Of a stretch of 14,852 bases of DNA, positions 1 through 6,662 are shown one piece after another (within the stretch, counting starts at the first letter, position 1; the number at the start of each line of letters is the position of its first letter). Made by a program: the position numbers and the translations under genes. The DNA lies in the NCBI GenBank assembly GCA_002352105.1, contig DEHV01000006.1:146237-161088 (forward strand). The letters are read 5' to 3'. Below the pieces are notes generated by a model that saw only the letters and a program-made list of their open reading frames with translations, was not told the origin of the DNA and ran no database searches. The DNA comes from Chitinophagaceae bacterium UBA2791 (lineage in GTDB: Bacteria; Bacteroidota; Bacteroidia; Chitinophagales; Chitinophagaceae).

Positions 1-133
1 TGAGCGCGCGTTTACGCTTTTTTGATTTTTTGGTAAGGATGTGTCGTTTAAACGATTTCTGGTGAGTGATCTTTCCAGTTCCGGTTACTTTGAACCTTTT
101 CTTGGCGCTGGAGTTGGTTTTAACCTTCGGCAT
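1..133 (-). CDS. rpmI: 50S ribosomal protein L35 (N-terminal part, runs off the left edge)
   Basis: Reading the minus strand from the ATG at 133-131 gives 44 codons, starting MPKVKTNSSAKKRFKVTGTG and continuing through KSFKRHILTKKS to KKRKRAL. This is the unmistakable lysine- and arginine-rich N-terminal two thirds of bacterial L35, which is normally about 65 residues. L35 is a small structural protein of the large ribosomal subunit. The reading frame is open to the window edge, so the stop codon and the usually following rplT lie outside. No Shine-Dalgarno sequence precedes the ATG (upstream bases are A/T-rich), as is common in Bacteroidota. infC, normally directly upstream of rpmI, is absent: the next gene upstream is divergent. 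The leader probably starts at a promoter near 253-260. Confidence 0.95.
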   Translation of the reverse strand, partial: MPKVKTNSSAKKRFKVTGTGKITHQKSFKRHILTKKSKKRKRAL

Positions 134-252
134 AATTTGAAACGGTTTATTTTTACGCCCTGCTGGCGTTCCGCACCGGCGGAAACTTATGGAGCCTTAC
201 GGGCAATCAATAACCAGGTTCATCTGGTCATGAAATGGGCGGCAAAGCTAAA
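134..252 (-). promoter_or_regulatory. structured 5' leader of rpmI (candidate ribosomal-protein autoregulatory element)
   Basis: The roughly 120 nt between the putative promoter and the rpmI ATG contain no gene but several complementary segments. An 8-bp stem pairs 224-231 with 210-217 around a 6-nt loop. A 7-bp stem with one bulged base pairs 179-186 with 168-174 around a 4-nt loop. GGGCG at 237-241 is the exact complement of CGCCC at 156-160, which would close both hairpins into a multibranch fold. An alternative 4-bp hairpin, 165-168 with 156-159, competes with that closing stem and with the base of the second hairpin. Such competition is typical of regulatory leaders. L20 autoregulates the infC-rpmI-rplT operon through structured leaders in other bacteria; applying that here is inference. 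Confidence 0.45.
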
Positions 253-260
253 CAAAATTA
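253..260 (-). promoter_or_regulatory. candidate Bacteroidota -7 box for rpmI
   Basis: On the minus strand 260-253 reads TAATTTTG, a full match to the Bacteroidota -7 consensus TAnnTTTG. It lies about 120 nt upstream of the rpmI start. I see no clear TTG -33 element at the expected spacing, so this rests on the -7 box alone. Confidence 0.4.
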
Positions 261-356
261 TTTAAAAACATATATGGATATGGGATAATGTTCCACGAAC
301 CTTACATTTACATGTTGTAACGTTCCTCCGTTTATTCAGAACCCTTAATTGTTGAT

Positions 357-3300
357 ATGAAAAATATATTCCCGCTCTGCGGGCTGGCTTTTATCTTATT
401 GATTATCAATGGATGTAACGATAGCAGACCGGGTAACCCCAGGGCTTTGGTCTTTTCGAAGACGACCGGCTTCAGGCATTCTTCCATAGAAGCCGGTAAA
501 ACGGCGCTGTTAAAACTCGGGCAGGAAAACGGGTTCGATGTGGACACTACCGAGAATGCGGAGTACTTTACGGAAGACAGTCTTAAAAACTATTCGGTCG
601 TCATCTTCCTGAATACGACCGACAATACCGACCAACTGCTGAACCATTACCAGGAGAACGCTTTTGAGCGCTATATACAGGCAGGAGGCGGGTTTGTAGG
701 CATTCATGCCGCTACGGACGCGGAATACCAATGGGGTTGGTATAGCAGGTTGGTGGGCGCTAATTTCGAAAGCCATCCCGAGATACAGGAAGCCGTATTG
801 CAGGTGGTCGATAACAACCACCCTTCGACGAAGCATCTTCCCGATCAATGGAAAAGAACAGACGAATGGTATAATTTCAAAAACCTGAACAAGGACGTAA
901 AGGTTCTTATTACCATTGATGAGAAATCTTATAAAGGCGGCAGGAACGGCGAGGGCCATCCCATCGCCTGGCGCCACGAATACGACGGCGGGAGGGCATT
1001 CTATACCGAACTGGGCCATACCGAAGCATCCTATACGGAAGAAAATTTTCTGAAACATCTCCTGGGAGGCATTCAATATGCCATTGGCGGCAACAAGCGA
1101 CTGAACTATGCAAAAGCGCATACGCCGCCGGCTCCCGAGGAAGACCGGTTTACCCGGACCGTACTGAAACAGGGCGTGTTTTTCGAGCCGACCGAAATGT
1201 CTATCCTTCCCAACCTGGATATATTGATCGCCCAGCGAAGAGGAGAAATATTATTGTACAAGAACCAGGACTCGACGATAAAGCAGGTCGCCCTTCTCCC
1301 CGTTTATTATAAAACCAGCGTTCCCAACGTCAACGCGGAGGAAGGCGTGATGGGCATTAAGATCGATCCCGATTTTGAAAAGAATCGTTTTGTCTATATT
1401 TTTTACAGCCCCGCCGATACTTCCGTAAACCGGTTGTCGCGTTTCACTTTTGAAAACGATACGCTGCTCCCCTCTTCCGAAAAAATCGTGCTTGAGTTTT
1501 ATTCGCAGCGGCAGATCTGCTGCCATACGGGCGGCTCCATCGCGTTTGCAAAGGACAGGATCATGTACCTGTCTACCGGGGATAACTCCACGCCTTTTGA
1601 CGAGCCCGGCGAAAAATTTGTGAGCAGCGGCTTCGGTCCGATGGACGATCGCCCCGGGCATGAACAATACGACGCCCGGAGAACCTCCGCCAACACCAAT
1701 GACCTGCGGGGAAAAATACTGCGCATCCGCGTCAAAGAAGACGGCAGCTATGAGATCCCTGAAGGCAATCTCTTTAAACCCGGGCAGGAAAAGACCCGCC
1801 CGGAGATATATGTTATGGGCAACCGAAATCCTTACCGTATATCGACGGATCAGCAAACCGGCTTTTTATACTGGGGAGAGGTCGGCCCCGACGCCACTGA
1901 GGATAGCCTGGACACCCGCGGCCCCCGGGGATACGACGAGCTTAACCAGGCGCGGAAGCCGGGCTTTTTCGGATGGCCGCTATTCGTAGGCAATAACTAT
2001 CCTTACAAACAGTTCAACTATGCTACCGGCGAAAAAGGGATGGCCTTTGACGCCGCAAAGCCCATCAACAACTCGCATAATAATACGGGACTTACCGAAC
2101 TGCCCCCGGTGTCGCCCGCTTTTATCTATTATCCCTATGCCCCTTCAAAGGAATTTCCCCAGGTAGGCTCCGGCGGCAGGAATGCCATGGCGGGCCCCGT
2201 TTATTATAAGGATCAATACCCGGCGCAGACCCGTTTACCCGATTATTACGAGGGCAAGCTGTTGATATACGACTGGATACGCGGATGGATAAAGGCCGTG
2301 ACCATGCGGCCCAACGGCGATTTCGACAAGATGGAACCGGTGATGCCGAATACGCGTTTTAACGCGCCCATCGATATGGAAATGGGCCCCGATGGCAGAC
2401 TCTATATCCTCGAATACGGCAAGGGCTGGTTTAGCCAGAACCCCGATGCGGGGCTGGTCAGGATCGATTACAACGGCGGCAACAGGGCGCCGAAAGTCGC
2501 CAATATCTCCGTGGATAGGACTTCCGGGACCCTGCCGCTGACGGTCCGGCTGAAGGTAGAAGCCAACGATCCCGAAAAGAAAGTCCTCTCCTATCTGTGG
2601 CGTCTGGGCAATGGCATTACTCAAAAAACAGCTGTTCCCGAACTAACGCATACATTCGAAAAGCCCGGCTCCTATGCTATTTCCGTGTTGGTATCCGATC
2701 CGGAAAATGCCGCTACGCCCAGCGATGTAATAGACGTATATGCCGGCAACGAAGCGCCGGAGGTGCAGGTGGAGATCATCGGCAACAAGAGCTTTTATTT
2801 TCCCGGAACTCCCGTAAGCTACCGGGCACAGGCAACCGATAAGGATGATCCGGCGCCCATAGACCCTGCGCAAATCTTTGTTTCCGCCCAATATATCCAG
2901 GGAACAGATATGGCGGCCGGCACGGTCGGGCACCAGCAGATCAGCGAGGCTGCAATGGGCAAGAACCTGATGCTTTCCTCGGATTGTAAAGCCTGCCACC
3001 AGATCGATCAAAAATCCATCGGCCCCTCCTATACCGATGTGGCCAAAAAATATGAAAAAAATAACATGGCGATCGCTTACCTGGCCGAAAAGATCATCAA
3101 GGGCGGCGGCGGCGTTTGGGGCGAGACTTCCATGCCTGCGCACCCCGATCTCACGGAAACCGATGCCCGGAGGATCGCCTTCTGGATACAATCGCTGAAC
3201 GCTCCCGAGGAAGCCAAAAGATCCTTACCGGCTTCAGGTTCGTTGCATGCAACCCTGGGCCAACCGGAAAAAAATAACGGGCGCCTGTTTATCTCGGCCA

Positions 3301-3770
3301 GTTATACCGATAAGGGAAAAGAAGGCATTCAACCGCTAACCGGCGGCGCTACGGCGGTATTGCGCAACAGCCTCATGAACTTCCGCCCGGTAAAAAACAT
3401 CAAGGGCTTTACGGAATTCAACCGCAATGGAACAAGATACCTGGCGGCGCCAAGATCAACGGGCTGGTTCAGCATCGACAGCATCGATCTCAATGCAGTG
3501 AAATCCGCCGAACTGCAGGCGTCCTGGACAGATACGCTGCGTTACGGATATCGTTTCGAACTCCGGCTCGATTCGCCGGAGGGCAGGAAGATAGGCGAAG
3601 CCATGGCGCCGCCGTCCAACGCCCATAAACCGGCAACTGTGGTTTTACCTGTTAAACTCGAAACCGTCGACGACGGCCTGTTTCATGATCTTTATATTAT
3701 CGGCCGCGCAAACGACGACGGCGAAACCGGGACCCTTGCCCTGGGTTCGATCCGGTTCAAAACAAAATAG
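357..3770 (+). CDS. lipoprotein fusing ThuA, PQQ sugar dehydrogenase, PKD, cytochrome c and CBM-like domains
   Basis: This 1137-residue protein starts with a lipoprotein signal (hydrophobic stretch, then NGC with Cys20), so it is likely anchored in the periplasm or outer membrane. In order it shows: a ThuA-like domain (about 28-245; GFRH, GGFVGIHAATD, ELGHTE); a glucose/sorbosone dehydrogenase beta-propeller (about 262-705) with a CCHTGG motif whose His390 matches the catalytic His position of PQQ aldose dehydrogenases, plus GNRNPYR; a PKD domain (about 709-797); an Ig-like linker; a class I cytochrome c domain (CKACH 877-881, likely distal Met926 in ETSMPAH); and a C-terminal beta-rich region (about 950-1137) resembling CBM6-type modules. 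A plausible role is oxidation of a sugar or polyol with electrons passed to the fused heme. Substrate and PQQ use are inferred. No neighbouring gene suggests a pathway, and it appears to be transcribed alone. Confidence 0.88.
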   Translation: MKNIFPLCGLAFILLIINGCNDSRPGNPRALVFSKTTGFRHSSIEAGKTALLKLGQENGFDVDTTENAEYFTEDSLKNYSVVIFLNTTDNTDQLLNHYQENAFERYIQAGGGFVGIHAATDAEYQWGWYSRLVGANFESHPEIQEAVLQVVDNNHPSTKHLPDQWKRTDEWYNFKNLNKDVKVLITIDEKSYKGGRNGEGHPIAWRHEYDGGRAFYTELGHTEASYTEENFLKHLLGGIQYAIGGNKRLNYAKAHTPPAPEEDRFTRTVLKQGVFFEPTEMSILPNLDILIAQRRGEILLYKNQDSTIKQVALLPVYYKTSVPNVNAEEGVMGIKIDPDFEKNRFVYIFYSPADTSVNRLSRFTFENDTLLPSSEKIVLEFYSQRQICCHTGGSIAFAKDRIMYLSTGDNSTPFDEPGEKFVSSGFGPMDDRPGHEQYDARRTSANTNDLRGKILRIRVKEDGSYEIPEGNLFKPGQEKTRPEIYVMGNRNPYRISTDQQTGFLYWGEVGPDATEDSLDTRGPRGYDELNQARKPGFFGWPLFVGNNYPYKQFNYATGEKGMAFDAAKPINNSHNNTGLTELPPVSPAFIYYPYAPSKEFPQVGSGGRNAMAGPVYYKDQYPAQTRLPDYYEGKLLIYDWIRGWIKAVTMRPNGDFDKMEPVMPNTRFNAPIDMEMGPDGRLYILEYGKGWFSQNPDAGLVRIDYNGGNRAPKVANISVDRTSGTLPLTVRLKVEANDPEKKVLSYLWRLGNGITQKTAVPELTHTFEKPGSYAISVLVSDPENAATPSDVIDVYAGNEAPEVQVEIIGNKSFYFPGTPVSYRAQATDKDDPAPIDPAQIFVSAQYIQGTDMAAGTVGHQQISEAAMGKNLMLSSDCKACHQIDQKSIGPSYTDVAKKYEKNNMAIAYLAEKIIKGGGGVWGETSMPAHPDLTETDARRIAFWIQSLNAPEEAKRSLPASGSLHATLGQPEKNNGRLFISASYTDKGKEGIQPLTGGATAVLRNSLMNFRPVKNIKGFTEFNRNGTRYLAAPRSTGWFSIDSIDLNAVKSAELQASWTDTLRYGYRFELRLDSPEGRKIGEAMAPPSNAHKPATVVLPVKLETVDDGLFHDLYIIGRANDDGETGTLALGSIRFKTK

Positions 3771-3801
3771 GATCGTCGGAACGGCAATAAGGAAGCAGCT
3801 T

Positions 3802-5934
3802 TCAGACTTCTTCCTTTTCCATTTTATGGTATTCCTCCATGAGCTTTTTCTGGATCTCAAAAGGCGTTGGCGAGTAACCGGAAAAATGCATGGTAAACTT
3901 TGCTCTTCCCTGCGTAACAGACCTGAGGGAAGAAGAATAATCGTGCATTTCCGCCAGGGGAACCTTGGCCAGGATCCGGGTAAAATGATCTCCGCTATCC
4001 ATCCCTTCCAGGATCGCGCGGCGGACCTGTAAATCGCCGATAACGGAACCGGTTAATTCATCGGGGCACAACACTTCGAGATCGTATATGGGTTCCAGCA
4101 GTTGCGGAGCCGCTTCCTTGAACGCCTGCTTAAAGGCTTTCAGGCCGGCTATCCGGAATGCAATATCGTTGGAATCCACCGGGTGCATCCTGCCGTCAAA
4201 CAGGCAAACCCTCACATCCCTGACATAGGACCCGGTGAGCGGCCCCTCCTGCATTTTTTCCATGATGCCCTTCAATATGGAAGGCATGAAACGCTGATCA
4301 ATAGCGCCGCCCACAATACAGTTATAATAAGCCAGCGTACCTCCCCAGCCAAGCTTGATGATCTCCGCCCCTCTTACATTCAATCCCTTTGGCTCAGGCA
4401 TTCCCTCGTACCAGGGCTCCACCCTCATGCAGACCTCGGCAAACTGCCCGGCCCCGCCTGACTGCTTCTTATGGCGATACATGGATTCCGACTGCGACCG
4501 GATGGTCTCGCGATAAGGGATCCTGGGTTTTAAGAATTCGACCTCCGCCTTAGACAAGCGTTCGATCTTCCATTTGATGACCGATAAATGCATATCGCCC
4601 TGGCAACGCAGAATGGTCTGCCTGAGCTCGGGCGAAAACTCAATACTTACGGTAGGATCCTCTTCTCTCAAACGGTGAAGCGCATCCGATAATTTTTCCT
4701 CCTCTCCTTTCCTGAGACATTCAACAGCCACGCTGATATTGGGCTGGGGAAAAACGATCGGCTCGAGACCGACGCGCTTTGCCTTCTCACACAGCGTATC
4801 GTTGATATGCGTATTCTTTAACTTCAGAACGGCGCCAATATCCCCCGCCGCCAGTTCGTGAACATGGGTCCTTTTATTTCCTTCCACGACAAACAGCTGG
4901 TTCAGTTTTTCAGCGGCGCCGGTCTTGTTGTTCACCAGTTCCATGCCCGATCTTACCGTTCCTGAATACACTTTAAAAAAGGAAAGATCGCCCACATGAG
5001 GCTCCGACACCGCCTTGTACACGAACAGGCAGGCAGGGCCCCCGCTATCGCAGGCCAGCTCTTCGCCGCTCTCCGTGAGCTGGGGAGGCATTTCATTTGC
5101 GCTGGGACATACATTATCGATAAAACCCATTAACCGGCCGCTGCCCATATTGCGCAAAGCCGACAGGCAGAACAAGGGAAACAGATCGCGATGGATCATG
5201 GCCTTCTTCATTCCTTCCTTCAGCTCTTCTTCATCCAGTTCTCCTTTCTCAAAGTATTTTTCCATTAGCTCCTGGTCATTGCCGGCAACGGCTTCGATCA
5301 ATTCTTTATGTAAGGCCTCCGCTTTTTCCTTATGCGCCTCAGGAATGGGCATTTTTTCGGGTTTGCCGCCCGCGTCCCGGAATTTATACATCGTCATTCG
5401 CAATACGTCGATGATCTCATGAAAGCCGGCGCCTTCCTGGACAGGATACTGCACCGTCACAATATTGCCGCCAAAATGATTTTTTGCTTCCCGTACCGTT
5501 TGATCGAAATCCGAGTGGTCGTCGTCCAGTTTGTTCACTGCAAAGATCATGGGCGTTCTGAACCGCCCGGTATATTCCCAGATAATGTCCGCGCCTACTT
5601 CCACGCCCATCGCCGCATTCAATAACATAACGCCCGTATCAGCGACGCGCAGGGCGGCGACCACTTCTCCCGAAAAATCATCATAACCGGGCGTATCGAT
5701 GATATTGATCTTATAGTTCCTCCACCGGGTATGCAGCAGTTTTGAAAAAATGGAATTGCCCCTCTCTTTTTCCAGCTCATGGAAATCGGCGATCGTATTC
5801 TGTTCTTCGATCGATCCCTTTCTGCCGATCAGACCGGCTTCAAACAGCATGCATTCCGAAAGGGTTGTTTTACCGGAGCCCGCATGCCCGAGCAAAACAA
5901 TATTTTTTACATGCGCGGTATCAAATTCAGCCAT
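3802..5934 (-). CDS. elongation factor G-like translational GTPase (EF-G2 type)
   Basis: This 710-residue protein aligns with EF-G along its length. The G domain holds a P-loop GHAGSGKTT (16-24), RGNSI at switch I (58-62), DTPGY (80-84) and NKLD (134-137). Domain IV carries KQSGGAGQFAEV and HPVDSND, and domain V carries GSVIGDLQVRR, EGMDSGDH, VPLAEMHDY and SVTQGRAKFTM. Canonical EF-G has an invariant His in DTPGH; here it is Tyr84. The usual switch I threonine is Ser61. These changes fit the EF-G-like (EF-G2) family, a paralogue whose role is poorly settled, so I give no symbol and expect a normal fusA elsewhere. I start it at the ATG at 5934 (MAEFDTAHVKN), which places the P-loop as in the family. 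The longer frame to 6012 would begin in the upstream gene's terminator. Confidence 0.9.
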   Translation of the reverse strand: MAEFDTAHVKNIVLLGHAGSGKTTLSECMLFEAGLIGRKGSIEEQNTIADFHELEKERGNSIFSKLLHTRWRNYKINIIDTPGYDDFSGEVVAALRVADTGVMLLNAAMGVEVGADIIWEYTGRFRTPMIFAVNKLDDDHSDFDQTVREAKNHFGGNIVTVQYPVQEGAGFHEIIDVLRMTMYKFRDAGGKPEKMPIPEAHKEKAEALHKELIEAVAGNDQELMEKYFEKGELDEEELKEGMKKAMIHRDLFPLFCLSALRNMGSGRLMGFIDNVCPSANEMPPQLTESGEELACDSGGPACLFVYKAVSEPHVGDLSFFKVYSGTVRSGMELVNNKTGAAEKLNQLFVVEGNKRTHVHELAAGDIGAVLKLKNTHINDTLCEKAKRVGLEPIVFPQPNISVAVECLRKGEEEKLSDALHRLREEDPTVSIEFSPELRQTILRCQGDMHLSVIKWKIERLSKAEVEFLKPRIPYRETIRSQSESMYRHKKQSGGAGQFAEVCMRVEPWYEGMPEPKGLNVRGAEIIKLGWGGTLAYYNCIVGGAIDQRFMPSILKGIMEKMQEGPLTGSYVRDVRVCLFDGRMHPVDSNDIAFRIAGLKAFKQAFKEAAPQLLEPIYDLEVLCPDELTGSVIGDLQVRRAILEGMDSGDHFTRILAKVPLAEMHDYSSSLRSVTQGRAKFTMHFSGYSPTPFEIQKKLMEEYHKMEKEEV

Positions 5935-5970
5935 AAAACAGGTTTTAATGTTGAACAAGCCCAGGCATTG

Positions 5971-5999
5971 AAAAAATAGAATGGTGAAGCTAACGGCAA
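5971..5999 (-). promoter_or_regulatory. candidate promoter for the EF-G-like gene
   Basis: On the minus strand a TTG at 5999-5997 is followed after 18 bp by TATTTTTT at 5978-5971, which matches seven of eight positions of the Bacteroidota -7 consensus TAnnTTTG. The chosen start codon lies about 36 bp further on. The position downstream of the neighbour's terminator supports independent transcription. Confidence 0.35.
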
Positions 6000-6014
6000 G
6001 GCGCAAATGCAAAT

Positions 6015-6062
6015 AAAAACCAGCGCGACCGCCAACGACAAAGCCTGGCAGACGGTCCTGGT
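6015..6062 (-). terminator. intrinsic terminator after the coiled-coil gene
   Basis: On the minus strand a two-part stem pairs ACCAG (6062-6058) with CTGGT (6023-6019) and GACCG (6057-6053, sharing its first base region with the outer stem) with CGGTC (6031-6027), with three unpaired bases (6026-6024) on one side. It is followed at once by TTTTT (6019-6015) and then ATTT. The hairpin begins inside the stop codon of the upstream gene. It should separate that gene from the EF-G-like gene. Confidence 0.6.
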
Positions 6063-6442
6063 CAGCTTACATAGGCCATAAACCTTTTGAACTCTCCGCT
6101 GATGGACTGCAGCGCGTTCTCCAGGCGATGATAATCTTCATACAGGTTCTCATGTTTGGCCAGCGTATCGTCGTGGATATGCCCTTTTTGCTCGCGTTCG
6201 GCGATGATGACCCGGTTATGCCTTTTAATTTCCTGTTTGAGATCATGAATGTTGATCAGCTGGATATGAAACTGGTTTTCGAGGCGCTCTATTTCCAGGA
6301 GAATGTCCTTATCGGTCTGGCGACCGGCAACCTCCTGCAACTGGTCTTTGTAATTGGCGAATTGATCGCGAAAGGAATGTAGAGCGCCTCTCCAGAGATT
6401 ACATTCCTCCGACAACTGTCCGATTTCCGTAGCGGTTACCAT
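6062..6442 (-). CDS. small coiled-coil protein of unknown function
   Basis: This 126-residue protein has no signal peptide, no membrane segment and only one cysteine (Cys15). It is almost entirely charged helix with heptad-like hydrophobic spacing: a first helix to about residue 55, a second around IERLENQFHIQLINIHDLKQEIKR, and a third near YHRLENALQSISGEFKRF. I do not recognise a named family. It is probably a cytoplasmic structural or adaptor protein that oligomerises through coiled coils. The start at the ATG at 6442 follows A/T-rich sequence without a Shine-Dalgarno motif. It lies upstream of the EF-G-like gene on the same strand, but a hairpin terminator overlapping its stop codon argues against obligatory cotranscription. 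Even composition and an uninterrupted frame support a real gene. Its function is unknown. Confidence 0.75.
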   Translation of the reverse strand: MVTATEIGQLSEECNLWRGALHSFRDQFANYKDQLQEVAGRQTDKDILLEIERLENQFHIQLINIHDLKQEIKRHNRVIIAEREQKGHIHDDTLAKHENLYEDYHRLENALQSISGEFKRFMAYVS

Positions 6443-6583
6443 GGGAGAAAATTTTTAGGTTATCAATAATTATTTCAACCGTCAACTTCCCACGGGTTAG
6501 GATCGTATGCCTAATATAATGAAGTTTTTTTACAAGACCCGCGATAAGGGGTATTTTAATATTGGCGGCCCCGGCCCGGGCGC
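6443..6583. other. intergenic stretch upstream of the coiled-coil gene
   Basis: The part next to the coiled-coil gene is A/T-rich and presumably carries its promoter, although I could not fix a convincing -33/-7 pair. A very G/C-rich patch at 6564-6582 with self-complementary GGCC and CCCGGG runs precedes the terminator hairpin. No RNA gene or credible reading frame is seen. Confidence 0.4.
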
Positions 6584-6617
6584 AAAAAGGGCGTATCGTA
6601 TCCGACACGCCCTTTTC
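6584..6617 (-). terminator. intrinsic terminator after the PKD-repeat gene
   Basis: A perfect 10-bp inverted repeat, AAAAGGGCGT at 6585-6594 and ACGCCCTTTT at 6607-6616, flanks a 12-nt loop. On the minus strand the hairpin ends in five T residues (6588-6584). It lies about 45 bp past the stop of the PKD-repeat gene. The other strand also ends in four T residues, so it may work weakly both ways. Confidence 0.8.
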
Positions 6618-6662
6618 ATATGTTCAGTATTATCTATTATCGCGGCAGGTCAGCCCTGCGGA

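Noticed and set aside
41..265. Plus-strand 74-residue frame from GTG whose YFEPFLGAG segment resembles the Dam DNA-methylase SAM motif
   Set aside because: The opposite strand of 2-133 encodes ribosomal protein L35 with clear conservation, and 134-252 is its leader. The methylase likeness is a chance reading of the antisense strand.
3791..3820. Possible terminator hairpin GGAAG/CTTCC with T-rich tail after the fusion lipoprotein gene
   Set aside because: Only a 5-bp stem with a wide loop, mostly within the end of the convergent EF-G-like gene; too weak to call.
5935..6012. 26-residue N-terminal extension of the EF-G-like protein
   Set aside because: It begins next to the terminator of the upstream gene, contains the candidate promoter, and adds nothing conserved. 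The ATG at 5934 fits the family.
6399..6608. Minus-strand 69-residue frame overlapping the start of the coiled-coil gene
   Set aside because: It runs through the terminator hairpin and intergenic sequence, overlaps a better-supported gene, and shows no recognisable domain.
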